Source: Actinomyces succiniciruminis
Lineage (GTDB): Bacteria; Actinomycetota; Actinomycetes; Actinomycetales; Actinomycetaceae
Direction of reading: 5' to 3'
NCBI RefSeq assembly: GCF_900002405.1
Contig: NZ_LK995471.1
Location: forward strand, 1 to 56,262
DNA: 56,262 bases
The notes below the pieces were generated by a model. The model was not told the origin of the DNA. It saw only the letters and a program-made list of their open reading frames with translations, and made no database searches. Numbering within the stretch: position 1 is the stretch's first letter; each line of letters starts with the position of its first letter. Of this stretch, positions 42,078 through 51,160 are shown piece by piece. The position numbers and the translations under genes are program-made.

Positions 42078-42299
42078 TCAGCGGCCCTCGAAAATCTTGT
42101 CGAGCTGCCCCTTGATCTTTTCTCCGAGATCGTAGTTGTCCAGCGCAGTAATGATAGCCGTGACCAGAATCACTGCCACGACAATCACTCCGGCGTACTC
42201 CGCCGCGCCCTGTCCGACCTCGGATTCCGCGACACGCCTCTTGACATCATCGAGCCACATACGAGCACGGACCTGAGCGGCGAGAACTGAATTCGACAT
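42078..42299 (-). CDS. flp: Flp family pilin (major Tad pilin)
   Basis: The 73-aa product is a typical Flp pilin: a charged leader, Gly29 as cleavage site, QGAAEY with Glu at +5 and Tyr at +6, and a ~22-residue hydrophobic helix ('AGVIVVAVILVTAIITAL'), then a short charged tail. The ATG at 42299 is preceded by a perfect AGGAGG; upstream in-frame sequence is not pilin-like. It forms its own unit between a motif-A promoter and a terminator, just downstream of the response regulator. Confidence 0.92.
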   Translation of the reverse strand: MSNSVLAAQVRARMWLDDVKRRVAESEVGQGAAEYAGVIVVAVILVTAIITALDNYDLGEKIKGQLDKIFEGR

Positions 42300-42378
42300 G
42301 ATGTATCCTCCTGTTGAAGAAGACCGAGGCATCAACTCGGATCGTTGACTCCGGGACTCGTTCCCGTTGACGTTGTCA

Positions 42379-42435
42379 ACACTACGGGCGCTGGGCGCCC
42401 CTCGAATAGGGGCATATGCCCCGAACACTGCCCCT
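42379..42435 (-). promoter_or_regulatory. Motif-A promoter of flp
   Basis: Reading the plus strand: AGGGGC (42408-42413), ATAT, GCCCC (42418-42422), GAACACT, GCCCC (42430-42434). The -10-like TAGTGT (42379-42384) lies 23 nt from the site on the transcribed strand. GGGGCATATGCCCC is a perfect palindrome. A further inverted repeat GTTGAC-GTT-GTCAAC (42366-42380) overlaps the -10 and the presumed start. The leader would be about 70 nt. Confidence 0.65.
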
Positions 42436-42450
42436 ACCTGCGTCCCCAGT

Positions 42451-43083
42451 TCATGAGTCCTCCGCCTCCTTCCATAGCAGAACCGCTTCCGCCCGACTGT
42501 GGACCCCCAGCTTCGCATACGCGGAGTTCATATAGTTCTTTACCGTTCGAGCCGACAGGAACTGCTCCTTGGCGATGTCCTGGTTGCTCATGCCTCGCGC
42601 GGCAGCATCCAGCACCTCCGCCTCACGCTCGGTCAGACGCGCAGTCAGCGGATTTGGACGTGCCTTGTCCCCCACACTTGCCACTTGCACGGTCAGCTTG
42701 TCGGCAACGCCCGGCCCGAGCACCGTTCCACCGCCGCTGCATGTAGCAATCGCTCCCGCGACCTCATCCACGCCCAAGTTTCCATGGATGAGGTACCCCT
42801 TGGCACCTCCCTTTATCGCGGAGGCGATGGTCTCGGCATCGTCATCCGAGGTCATCATGATCACACTGGCACGTTCAGCAAGTTCGGGCAGAGCCTCCAG
42901 GCCACCCATACCCGGCATGCGCACATCGAGTAACACCACGTCGGGGCCAAAGCTGCGCGCCTTTTCGATAGCCTCCAAACCGTCTGAGGCTTCCGCTACC
43001 TCATCGACCCCTGCGACGTGTTCTAGCACACGCCGCAGCCCCAAACGGACAATCGTGTTGTCATCAACGACCAGTAACTTCAC
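42451..43083 (-). CDS. LuxR/NarL-family response regulator
   Basis: The 210-aa product has an N-terminal receiver domain (1-115) with Asp7, Asp8, phospho-acceptor Asp53 ('LLDVRMPG'), Thr79 and Lys96 ('KGYL'), and a C-terminal LuxR-type helix-turn-helix (about 147-205: 'LTEREAEVLDAAARGMSNQD', 'RTVKNYMNSAYAKLGVHSRA'). The GTG start at 43083 overlaps the histidine kinase stop (GTGA), so the two form a pair. Located at the end of the tad operon and directly upstream of flp, it is the leading candidate to bind motif A. Confidence 0.93.
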   Translation of the reverse strand: MKLLVVDDNTIVRLGLRRVLEHVAGVDEVAEASDGLEAIEKARSFGPDVVLLDVRMPGMGGLEALPELAERASVIMMTSDDDAETIASAIKGGAKGYLIHGNLGVDEVAGAIATCSGGGTVLGPGVADKLTVQVASVGDKARPNPLTARLTEREAEVLDAAARGMSNQDIAKEQFLSARTVKNYMNSAYAKLGVHSRAEAVLLWKEAEDS

Positions 43084-44282
43084 GCTAAGATCCTTACTAC
43101 CGATCCAATCTTCTTAGACGCAGAGGCACGGGGAACTGTCGCGATAGCGCGTGTGCCACCATCTGGACTCACCGACAACTCCAGCCGACCGCCGAGAGCA
43201 GCAAGACGCTCGCGTACGCCGCACAACCCATAGTGCCCCGAGCCTCGCAGGTTGGATTGATCCTCTAGTATCCTCCTGGGCAATCCAACGCCGTTATCGT
43301 CAACAGTGAGATGAAGTGATTCCCCGCCAACGATCCGCACGTGTACCCTCGTAGCCTCTGCATGCTTCTCCACATTTGCCAGCAGCTCGCCCAGAACCCT
43401 TTGGGTCTGCCAAGTCAACTCAGCGTCACTGGCAACCTCATAACCAGAAACATCTATCAAGACTTCTGTGCCGACGCGTTTGCCCCAAGTCTCCGCATCC
43501 TGGCGCAGTTGCTCCCGGATGTCTCCCACCGGCGTCGACCGGAGCTCGTCGAGGACCGAACGGGCCTCCAAGCTCAAAGAATCTGCTGCGTCGAACAAGT
43601 CTTTCGCGTCGCGCGCATAGGCAGAGTTCTCCACTCCAAGGTCATTGACCAGCGCCTCAGCCAACATACGCACCCCGGCAGCCGATTTCGCCACCGTGTC
43701 ATGCAGATCCCGTGCTAGTACTAAGCGCTCCTCCGCAGCTGACTGCCGAGACCTCGCCTCCACCGCGTCCGCGGCCAGAGCCTCAACCCTGCCGACCTGC
43801 TGCGTCTGTCTGCGCCCCAGCAAGGCAAGCGCCACAGCGGCACCTGCGGCAACGACCGTCATAATTATAAGTTGGGGAATGTAATGAATTAACTCAGTCG
43901 CACCTACAGTAACTAACGCACACCAGGCCGCCAGCGCTCTATCACCGGCGATCATTCCCATCAAGAATGCGGTTACCTGTAAGTAGCCAAGCGCGAGTGC
44001 GGCAGGTGTACCCGAATATTGGAACCCAACTACCAGCAGCGTGAGTGCCGTGATCCCATCCCATGCAACGAAGTACACGCTACCTACGATGCGCCTAGTT
44101 GTTCGCCCCCATCGGAACAAGAGAGCGCAACTGCACGGCACCGCACAGAGGGTGATCACCACAACCGTCCAGTCCAGTGCGCAGACCGCCGCAACTAGTA
44201 GCAACAACACCAACCTGATATCGCTGAGTACACGCACAGTAGGCGCCAACGCCGCCTCGGCGAGCAGCTTATTCTCACCCAT
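43080..44282 (-). CDS. Two-component sensor histidine kinase (HisKA_3 type)
   Basis: The 400-aa product has an N-terminal membrane domain of about five to six helices (20-155), the dimerisation and phosphorylation segment 'LARDLHDTVAKSAAGVRM' with His194, and a C-terminal ATPase domain with N box ('ELLANVEKHAEATRVHV') and G boxes ('DDNGVGLP', 'GSGHYGLCGVRERLAALGG'). There is no large periplasmic sensor, so it may sense membrane or pilus state. ATG at 44282 overlaps the tadC stop by 8 nt. It is co-transcribed with the pilus machinery. Confidence 0.9.
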   Translation of the reverse strand: MGENKLLAEAALAPTVRVLSDIRLVLLLLVAAVCALDWTVVVITLCAVPCSCALLFRWGRTTRRIVGSVYFVAWDGITALTLLVVGFQYSGTPAALALGYLQVTAFLMGMIAGDRALAAWCALVTVGATELIHYIPQLIIMTVVAAGAAVALALLGRRQTQQVGRVEALAADAVEARSRQSAAEERLVLARDLHDTVAKSAAGVRMLAEALVNDLGVENSAYARDAKDLFDAADSLSLEARSVLDELRSTPVGDIREQLRQDAETWGKRVGTEVLIDVSGYEVASDAELTWQTQRVLGELLANVEKHAEATRVHVRIVGGESLHLTVDDNGVGLPRRILEDQSNLRGSGHYGLCGVRERLAALGGRLELSVSPDGGTRAIATVPRASASKKIGSVVRILA

Positions 44283-45168
44283 TGAACAGTCCTGAAATCG
44301 AATCCATATTGCTGATGAGCATTCCCCCAACGATAAGCACAATGGCTCCTGGCACGATGCAGATGGTGACCACCAGGGACACCTTGGGCTGAGACTTAGC
44401 CGCCTGTCTGCGTACCTGCTGTCCCCGTTCGCGACGCACTTCTTGGGAGATTTGCCGCAAAGCCTCTTCTAGCGGCGTGCCCAATTCCTCGGACTGCAGC
44501 AGTGCGGTGACGAACGAGGCAACGTTCTCTGAGCGGGTACGGTCACGTAGCCCCTCAAGCGCCTGCCGGCGGGGCACCCCGAGTTGCATCTCCCGCAGAG
44601 TCAGACGCATCTCCTCAGCCAGCGCCCCGCTGTGCTGTTCGGCCACGCGCTGCAGCGCCACGCGGAAGGGCAGGCCAGCCGACACGGTCACGGCGAACAC
44701 ATCCAGGAAATCGGGCAGGTCACGCTCAATCCGCTGCTGACGGCGCCGCAAGGTGAGCAGCAGCCAGGTGTGCATCCAGCATACGAACAGCGTACCTAGC
44801 ACCACGCCAATGAATGTCTGACCATTCAGCACGGCCAGCACCATGAGCACCAGGCCCAGGCTGGCGAAGCCGGCCTCGCGCTGAATGAAGGTCTGCGCCG
44901 TGACATCTGCCGGCTGACCGGCGGCGCGCAGCTGCCATGCCAAACGCTTGATCCGCTCCGTGCCGTACAAATCGAGCAGTAGGCTCTGGGTCACGCGGCC
45001 CAACAGGTCCACAGTCCTGGTGAACGGCCCCGTGCGCTGTGCCACCTCGGCTGACGCCTGCTCGCCGGAGGCCAGCAAGTCATCCACCAAAGACGCACGC
45101 GCCATGCGTATCCCTTGGGCTCCCAACAGCACCATCGTGGCAGCGAGCATTCCAAACAACGCAGCCAT
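44275..45168 (-). CDS. tadC: Tad pilus platform protein TadC
   Basis: TadC and TadB form the inner-membrane platform of the pilus machine. The 297-aa product has an N-terminal membrane segment, a central pair of membrane helices (about 100-135), the T2SSF cytoplasmic domain ('DLPDFLDVFAVTVSAGLPF', 'LREMQLGVPRRQALEGLRDR') and a C-terminal membrane segment. It follows tadB by 2 nt. Confidence 0.88.
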   Translation of the reverse strand: MAALFGMLAATMVLLGAQGIRMARASLVDDLLASGEQASAEVAQRTGPFTRTVDLLGRVTQSLLLDLYGTERIKRLAWQLRAAGQPADVTAQTFIQREAGFASLGLVLMVLAVLNGQTFIGVVLGTLFVCWMHTWLLLTLRRRQQRIERDLPDFLDVFAVTVSAGLPFRVALQRVAEQHSGALAEEMRLTLREMQLGVPRRQALEGLRDRTRSENVASFVTALLQSEELGTPLEEALRQISQEVRRERGQQVRRQAAKSQPKVSLVVTICIVPGAIVLIVGGMLISNMDSISGLFNG

Positions 45169-45170
45169 GC

Positions 45171-46097
45171 CTATACCTCCACCCGCGATACGGCTCGCAT
45201 GAGCACGAATCCCACCGCGAAGAAGGCCGCCGCCACCAGCATGATGACGCGCCCCACCATGCTCCCCGCCATTTCGTCAAGGAGCCCGGGTTGGATCATG
45301 TTCAGCAGCACAATTGCGCCCACACCGATCCCCATCACCGCATATCCGGCTACCGATGATCCCAGGATCACGGTGCTGACCTCGCGTCGCAACTCCTTGC
45401 GATCCTCCAGGGTCTGGGAGATGTCAGTCAGTGCCGCGCTCAACGCGCCGCCCGTACGGGACTGGATCACGATCGTACGCACCAGCACGTCGATCTCCCG
45501 CGACGGCAGTCGTTCAGCCAATTCGTGCAACGCCTGATCCAGGCTCACGCCAAGGTCCAGGCGCTGGGCGACCTGACGCATCTCCGCGCCGGCGGGCTCG
45601 GCGAGCTCCCGCCCGGCCATCGCCAGGCAGCGCCCGATGGATAGACCCGCCGAGTTGCCGTTGGCAACCACTCGCGCCAACTCGGGAAGCTGTGCGATGA
45701 AGTCCTCCTTACGCTTGGCGCGCCGCCGGCTAAGCCACTGCCAGAACAGCAGGGGGAGCATGAGCGCCAGAACGGTGCTGGCAACACGTCCCAGCAGTGG
45801 GCGCCCACCGATCATTACTGCCAACATCGCTCCGGCGATCGCGGAAACCGTGAGCAAGGGCGACCAGTTCACACCCGCCGTTGTCATACTGCGTGCCAGC
45901 GCCCCCAGCGGACCACGAGCGATCAGCCGACGCTCGATCAGCTTGATCCGTTCCGAACCCGTGGCGCGCGCACCGACCGTTTCCTCCCACAGGGCCCGGC
46001 GGCGCCCGGACTCGTCCAGGAGCACGGTGGTTCCCCAGACGCCAAACACCAGGGTGGCTACGAGCACCAGCAGAATGACGCGTACCGACGGTGTCAT
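45171..46097 (-). CDS. tadB: Tad pilus platform protein TadB
   Basis: The 308-aa product has an N-terminal membrane helix, two central helices (about 85-125), the T2SSF domain ('QLPELARVVANGNSAGLSI', 'AERLPSREIDVLVRTIVIQ', 'GGALSAALTDISQTLEDR') and C-terminal helices. It overlaps tadA by ATGA, consistent with a fixed platform order A-B-C. Confidence 0.88.
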   Translation of the reverse strand: MTPSVRVILLVLVATLVFGVWGTTVLLDESGRRRALWEETVGARATGSERIKLIERRLIARGPLGALARSMTTAGVNWSPLLTVSAIAGAMLAVMIGGRPLLGRVASTVLALMLPLLFWQWLSRRRAKRKEDFIAQLPELARVVANGNSAGLSIGRCLAMAGRELAEPAGAEMRQVAQRLDLGVSLDQALHELAERLPSREIDVLVRTIVIQSRTGGALSAALTDISQTLEDRKELRREVSTVILGSSVAGYAVMGIGVGAIVLLNMIQPGLLDEMAGSMVGRVIMLVAAAFFAVGFVLMRAVSRVEV

Positions 46098-47377
46098 AGG
46101 GTGCCTCCGGCGAAGGCCTCGGGCAGGGGTTCTCCCAACAGCGACAGGCGTGTCTCCGTCTCCTCAGGCAGTGCTTCGAAACGGAACACGCCGCCCTGGG
46201 AGCGGGTCTCGGTGTAACGCATAATCGGCTGAGTGGCGTAATTGTCGCGGTGCTCGGAGGTAACCACCTCTATCTGCCGCACCCGGCGCGCCCCAGTGGT
46301 ATCCCGTTCCAGCTGGATGATCACGTCTATGGCGCTGTTGATCTGGTCCCTGACCGTTTCCACGGGCAGCTCCAGGTCAGACATGCTGGCAAGCGTCTCC
46401 AGACGGCTCAAGGCATCGCGTGCGGAGTTGGCGTGCACGGTGGTAAGTGAGCCCTCATGACCGGTGTTCATGGCCTGGAGCATGTCCATGGTCTCACCGC
46501 CACGAACCTCACCAACCACAATCCGGTCCGGACGCATACGCAACGAGTTGCGTACCAGGTCACGGATGGTGACCTGCCCCTTGCCCTCGGAGTTGGCGGG
46601 GCGCGCCTCCAGCCTGACCACGTGGCTCTGCTGGAGGGACAGCTCGGCCGAATCCTCGATCGTGATGATGCGCTCCCGGTCCGGAATCAGGCCCGAAAGG
46701 GCGTTGAGGAAGGTGGTCTTCCCCGTGCCGGTACCGCCGGACACCAGGATATTCAGCCGTGCCCGCACCATCATGTTCAGCAGTTCTGCCGCCTCCTGCG
46801 GCAGTGATGCCCGGGCCACCAGGTCGGGCATGCGGAACGGGCGGGGGAAGCGACGAATCGTCATGGTGGGGCCGTCCAGCGCGAGCGGCGGAATGATCAC
46901 GTTGACGCGCTCACCGCCGACCAGGCGGGCATCCACCATGGGGCTGGACTCATCCACCCGGCGGTTGACCGTGGAGACGATCCGGTCAATGGTCTGGTAC
47001 AGCTCCTCCTCCGAGGTAAAAGCCGCGGGAATCCGCTCAATGCGCCCGTTCCGTTCAACGAACAGGTCGTGGACGCCGTTGACCATGATCTCCGTAATCG
47101 AGTCGTCTGCGATCAACGGCTCAAGTACACCCAGGCCCACCGTGTCATCGACGATCCGCTGAATAAGGCGGGCACGGTTCCGGGTGGACATGACCGGCCC
47201 CTCGACCGAAAGAATGCGGGCCAACACGCGCTCCAGGCGCGCGCGTTTCTGCGGCATCTCCAGACTGGCGATCTCCTCGATGTTGATCTCTTCGAGGAGC
47301 CGGGCACGGAAGCGCTTGACGAGTTCGTTGTTCTCATCGGTAAGGGCCTCGGGGGCCACGCGGTCTCTCAGCGCCAC
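46094..47377 (-). CDS. tadA: Tad pilus assembly ATPase TadA/CpaF
   Basis: TadA is the hexameric ATPase that powers Flp pilus assembly. The 427-aa product has the N-terminal CpaF region ('[20 protein letters not shown]'), Walker A 'GGTGTGKT' (214-221), Walker B 'RIVVGEVR' (285-292) and the His box '[12 protein letters not shown]' (307-318). The start is GTG at 47377 behind GGGAGGG, overlapping the TadE stop by 10 nt. Confidence 0.95.
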   Translation of the reverse strand: MALRDRVAPEALTDENNELVKRFRARLLEEINIEEIASLEMPQKRARLERVLARILSVEGPVMSTRNRARLIQRIVDDTVGLGVLEPLIADDSITEIMVNGVHDLFVERNGRIERIPAAFTSEEELYQTIDRIVSTVNRRVDESSPMVDARLVGGERVNVIIPPLALDGPTMTIRRFPRPFRMPDLVARASLPQEAAELLNMMVRARLNILVSGGTGTGKTTFLNALSGLIPDRERIITIEDSAELSLQQSHVVRLEARPANSEGKGQVTIRDLVRNSLRMRPDRIVVGEVRGGETMDMLQAMNTGHEGSLTTVHANSARDALSRLETLASMSDLELPVETVRDQINSAIDVIIQLERDTTGARRVRQIEVVTSEHRDNYATQPIMRYTETRSQGGVFRFEALPEETETRLSLLGEPLPEAFAGGTL

Positions 47378-47769
47378 GACGATCCCTCCCGCTGGCGGAA
47401 GGTGGCCTCGGAACTGAGGTTAATGTGGGTTATGTCCACTACCCCTAGGATGCCGATCGGCGCCCTTCCCGCGACTTTCACGCAGCCTCGGCCGCAGGAG
47501 CTGACCGAGTCGAGCTCGATCGAGTCCGGCATGGATGCGGTTACAGCGGCGTACACGGAGTCTCCCCGCTCAGCGGCGCGGGCGCCGTCCCTGGCCGCGT
47601 CACGGACGTGCGAGGCCGCCATCATCGCCGCGATCCCCTGACTGAGAACGATCAGGACGATCAACACAATTGGGATGAATGCAGCCAGCTCAAGGGCTGA
47701 CTGCCCCTCGTCACGCCTGCGCAACCGCCGAATCATCTGCATGGTCCAGCGTGGCATTGTCATTGTCAT
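47368..47769 (-). CDS. TadE-like minor pilin
   Basis: The 133-aa product has a basic leader, then GQSALEL with Glu at +5 of the likely cleavage site, a ~20-residue hydrophobic helix ('AAFIPIVLIVLIVLSQGIAA') and the TadE-type 'RDAARDGARAAERGD' stretch, ending in a small exported domain with a Cys pair. It is a minor pseudopilin. The start is the first ATG of an ATGACAATGACAATG run. Confidence 0.85.
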   Translation of the reverse strand: MTMTMPRWTMQMIRRLRRRDEGQSALELAAFIPIVLIVLIVLSQGIAAMMAASHVRDAARDGARAAERGDSVYAAVTASMPDSIELDSVSSCGRGCVKVAGRAPIGILGVVDITHINLSSEATFRQREGSSWR

Positions 47770-47775
47770 CGTCGT

Positions 47776-49488
47776 TCACCTCTCCCGTTCCACGTGCGCG
47801 GTTGCTACTGCCGGGCCAATGCCGGGGATCATTCCGGGAATCTCGATGCTGACTCGCACATCGGAACCCGAGCTGGACACGCTCAGCCCAGAGGCGAGTG
47901 ATCCCGGCATCCGTTCCGATACCGCCGCCATAACCTGCTGATGCGACATGCCGACGGCGTAGTTGCGCGCCGCCTCCTGCGCGGAGTTGTGTGCCACGAG
48001 GGATACGCCCCCGAACAGCAGCAGCTCGAAGCACAGGAAGAACACGCCCAGGGCGATGATGAAAGCACCGGCGAACTCCACCGCGGTAGCACCCCGCTCC
48101 CCCGATTCGGGTTCCGCACTCCGACGCCTCCCCCCGATGGACGGCAGCCTCATGCCTCGACCGTGATCATTCTCCTCCGCCGCACGCCTGGCGCGACGTC
48201 CCTGGGGCACGGGTGCTGCTGGCGACGGCGAGGGCGGTGGGGGAGCCGCCGGCGGAGCTGCCGCTCCGGGCGCGAAGGCCGGTGGCAGCCCGGCAGCCCC
48301 GGTTTGCGAATCGGGTACGGCAGCCGCGCCAACCGGTTCTGCCGCAAGTACGGCAACCGGGTTGAGCAATTCCGCGACCGCCTGACCGATCTCTGTGAAA
48401 ACCGGCAGGTCCAGGTCCAGCAGTGTTCCCGTGTTCAGTGCCGGTTCCAGGCGCTGCGCGCTCTCCGGCAGGGTTCCGAGCAAGGGCGCGTCCATTAGCT
48501 TTGCGGCACCGGCGGGCTGAATCTCGTTGTTACGCGAGGTCCGGTTGAGCACCACCTGCAGCGGTGTGCTGCGAGCGAGTTCCAGCCGTTCGAGTGTTTC
48601 CTTGAAGCGGCGTACCGCGCGCAGTGCCGGCACCTCCGGAGTGGTCACCACCACGATCGTGTCGGCCAGCTCCATGGCGCCCGCGGTGCCCTCGTCCAGT
48701 CGGGAGCCGCAGTCGATGACCACGTGGTCGTATTGATAGCGCAGCGCCTGCACGATCTGCCGGGCGGCGGCCTCGGTCATCTCCTCGCCCATCTCGCCGT
48801 GCTCGGGCGCGGGTAGCAACTCAATGCCGGATCTGACCGGATAGGCGACCTCGGAGACTTCGCGGCCGCCGAGCTCTGCGGCGACGGAGACCAGGTCCAC
48901 CACCGAGTGCCGCACCCGGATGCCGCAGTAGGAGGCGAGGTCGCCTCCCCGCAGGTCCAGGTCCAGCAAGACCGTGCGGCCCCTGCCCGCGGCGGCTTTG
49001 GCGGCGGACAGGGCGATCATGGAGGTGCCCACGCCGCCCTTGGCGCCGATAAGCGCCACCACACGGCCAACAGGACGCCCCAGTGACTCGCGCTCCTGCT
49101 CCACGTATCCATGCGCGGCACGGGTCCAGGCCGAAAGCGAGCGCAGTCGTTCCGCATAGCGTTCCACCGACGGGGGCAGCGGGAGCACCGCCCTGACGCC
49201 GGCATCGACGGCGCGTAGCACCGAATCGGCGTCCATTCGGGTCGTCAGCAGGCAGATCGGGATCAGCGGCTCAAGTGTCGCCAGCTCACGGACCGCCGCG
49301 AGTCCCTGTCCGTCCTCTACGGACTCATCCACCAGCACCAGGTCGATGTCCCTGCGCTGGAACTCCAACCGGGCCTGGGCTACGGAGACGAGCACGATTG
49401 GCGTTGAGAACCCGTCCAGCTCCTCCAATACGGCCGTCACCGCTGCCGGAGTCTGCGTGTCCGAGCTGATCAGTAGGGCCTGGGTCAT
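47776..49488 (-). CDS. CpaE/TadZ ATPase fused to a TadE-like pseudopilin
   Basis: The 570-aa product has three parts. Residues 1-120 look like a degenerate receiver domain; 140-~375 are a MinD/ParA-type ATPase with the atypical Walker A 'AKGGVGTS' (149-156) typical of TadZ/CpaE, which localises the pilus machine. After a Pro/Ala-rich linker (~385-430) come 125 residues of TadE type (446-570): GATAVEF with Glu at +5 (Gly466 as cleavage site), a hydrophobic helix and 'NSAQEAARNYA'. The reading frame is open throughout. An in-frame ATG at 48153 could start the TadE part alone. Confidence 0.85.
   Translation of the reverse strand: MTQALLISSDTQTPAAVTAVLEELDGFSTPIVLVSVAQARLEFQRRDIDLVLVDESVEDGQGLAAVRELATLEPLIPICLLTTRMDADSVLRAVDAGVRAVLPLPPSVERYAERLRSLSAWTRAAHGYVEQERESLGRPVGRVVALIGAKGGVGTSMIALSAAKAAAGRGRTVLLDLDLRGGDLASYCGIRVRHSVVDLVSVAAELGGREVSEVAYPVRSGIELLPAPEHGEMGEEMTEAAARQIVQALRYQYDHVVIDCGSRLDEGTAGAMELADTIVVVTTPEVPALRAVRRFKETLERLELARSTPLQVVLNRTSRNNEIQPAGAAKLMDAPLLGTLPESAQRLEPALNTGTLLDLDLPVFTEIGQAVAELLNPVAVLAAEPVGAAAVPDSQTGAAGLPPAFAPGAAAPPAAPPPPSPSPAAPVPQGRRARRAAEENDHGRGMRLPSIGGRRRSAEPESGERGATAVEFAGAFIIALGVFFLCFELLLFGGVSLVAHNSAQEAARNYAVGMSHQQVMAAVSERMPGSLASGLSVSSSGSDVRVSIEIPGMIPGIGPAVATAHVERER
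48150..48180 (-). promoter_or_regulatory. Possible internal start for the TadE part
   Basis: Inside the fusion gene a GGAGGAGA sequence (48171-48178 on the plus strand as its complement) precedes an ATG (48170-48168) opening a 6-codon frame (MITVEA) that ends in TGA overlapping the ATG at 48153 as ATGA. The ATG at 48153 is in frame with TadE. Re-initiation there would give a free 125-aa TadE pseudopilin. Confidence 0.4.
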
Positions 49489-50243
49489 GACTGGTTTCCT
49501 TCAATCGTTGAAGTGTTGGGGTCCGTCGCCGCCTGGGCTGGAGCGGATACGGGGTCGGAGTAGGTGGCCTGGTCGTCTGTGAGAGGCGCGCTGTCTCCGG
49601 TTCCGCGCAGCGCCAGGCGGAGCTTGACGGCGAAGCTCTCGGCGTAGGCGACCTTGAGGCTGTCCGTGGTGGACAGTGCGAAGGTGACGGGCACTGCCTG
49701 GCTCTCGGAGAAGGCTCCGGAGGAGTCCTCCGACTCAACCGTCGTAGCTACTCCCACGTTGATAATGAGTGCGTTCTGCACCACCACCTGTGCGGTGCGC
49801 TCCTTGGTCTCCTGGTTCTCGACCGTGGCGATGATGTCCACGTAGTCGCCGGAGGAGATGCGTCCGGCGACGCCAGTCTCGGCGTCGACCATGATGGCCA
49901 CCTCCCGGTTGCCCTCGGCCAGCCCGGGCGGTTCGGTGAGCATTCCCGTCTGTAGGACCGACCCGGTGGCGTATGCCCCGACCGTGACCAAGCCCTCGAC
50001 CTGCCCATAGGAGGACACCGCATTGTCCGGCGCCCACCGCTGCGGAACCTCAACCACTTCCACATCACTCTCCGTGATCTGGTGCATGGCCTCGACGTCC
50101 GTGGTCAGTTCGAGCACCTGCGTCATCGGCCCCACCTGCGAGGAGACCGAACTGACGTAGGCCGCGACGCCGATGAAGGTGAGCGCCGCGCCTAGGAGAG
50201 TGACCAGAAGCAGCAGTACTCCGCGTCGCTGACGTGGGTTCAT
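49485..50243 (-). CDS. cpaB: CpaB/RcpC-type pilus protein with SAF domain
   Basis: The 252-aa product has one N-terminal membrane segment (7-29), then an SAF-like domain ('AMHQITESDVEVVEVPQRWA', 'GLVTVGAYATGSVLQTGML') and the RcpC/CpaB core ('VDAETGVAGRISSGDYVDII', 'VVVQNALIINVG'). In Gram-negatives CpaB is tied to the outer-membrane secretin; here, without an outer membrane, it probably acts at the cell wall. It overlaps both neighbours by ATGA. Confidence 0.85.
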   Translation of the reverse strand: MNPRQRRGVLLLLVTLLGAALTFIGVAAYVSSVSSQVGPMTQVLELTTDVEAMHQITESDVEVVEVPQRWAPDNAVSSYGQVEGLVTVGAYATGSVLQTGMLTEPPGLAEGNREVAIMVDAETGVAGRISSGDYVDIIATVENQETKERTAQVVVQNALIINVGVATTVESEDSSGAFSESQAVPVTFALSTTDSLKVAYAESFAVKLRLALRGTGDSAPLTDDQATYSDPVSAPAQAATDPNTSTIEGNQS

Positions 50244-51013
50244 GGGATTCGCCTCTCAGCAGTAGGGGTTGAAGCAGGGGTGTTCGGTCGGATCCAGGTC
50301 CCGCAGAACGGGCATCCAGTCGTCGGAATGGTTCTGCCGCAGCTACGGCAGCTCGTTGTGCGCACAGCGGTCAGTGCGCGATTGACTGCTAGTCGCAGGT
50401 CGTCAATGGTGGACACCTCGGCCCACTTGCGGGCCCCGTAAGGGGAGTCGTCCGCGGGCGGCAGCAGCATCGTGGGCTGTCCGCCCACCAGAGAGACAGC
50501 GAGGTCACCCAAGTCCGAGCACGCTGCCCAGCAGATATCCCCGGCACCCTGTACGTTCCACTTGATTGGTTTGACGGAATCGACGCCGCCGCCGACCAGG
50601 TCCACGTCGAAGGAGGCACCCGGGAAGAAGCTACGGATATGCTGCATCAGGCTCGGTCGCGCCTGCGACAGGCGCGTAACAGAGGACATGGCCGCCCTGG
50701 TCTTGAGCTGTGCCCGCACGGTGTCCACAACCGGCCCGGCCACACCGTAGGAAGAAGGGGAAAGAAAGCTCAGGGCACGCACCAGGAGGGCCTGCTGCGT
50801 GCGCGATCCCGCGAGCGTGACTAGAGCTACGTCGCCACGTGCCAACACTTCACGCGCCATCAACGATGGCCGGGCCGCTGCCTCGGGGGAGCATACGAGT
50901 AGTGTGTCGCCCGCGCCTGCGGAGATCGCGTCGACGGATTCGTCTAACGATGACAGCACTCGACAGTTCTCGGCGGCCGGTTCACCGATGGCGACGGCGG
51001 AAACCAGAATCAC
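50240..51013 (-). CDS. Zinc-ribbon protein of the tad operon
   Basis: Not recognised as a named family. The 257-aa product is soluble by sequence, with an alpha/beta-like body and a C-terminal zinc ribbon (Cys222-x2-Cys225 and Cys234-x2-Cys237, 'CRSCG' and 'CPFCG'). The start is a GTG at 51013 behind a GAGGGGG purine stretch; upstream in-frame codons have no ribosome-binding site. It lies directly before cpaB with an ATGA overlap, so it is a likely cytoplasmic partner of the pilus machine, perhaps an adaptor of the CpaE-TadE protein. Confidence 0.7.
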   Translation of the reverse strand: MILVSAVAIGEPAAENCRVLSSLDESVDAISAGAGDTLLVCSPEAAARPSLMAREVLARGDVALVTLAGSRTQQALLVRALSFLSPSSYGVAGPVVDTVRAQLKTRAAMSSVTRLSQARPSLMQHIRSFFPGASFDVDLVGGGVDSVKPIKWNVQGAGDICWAACSDLGDLAVSLVGGQPTMLLPPADDSPYGARKWAEVSTIDDLRLAVNRALTAVRTTSCRSCGRTIPTTGCPFCGTWIRPNTPASTPTAERRIP

Positions 51014-51160
51014 GGGCGGGCCCCCTCGGGGTGTGCTAGGGCGGGAACAACGAGGTGCCATGTCACAGCTACGCAACGGACACGTGAGTCACGGTATCCG
51101 CTTAGCCGCCCGGACGTAAAGAAATAATCACGAGATGGTTGCCACATCGCGAAGCGGATG

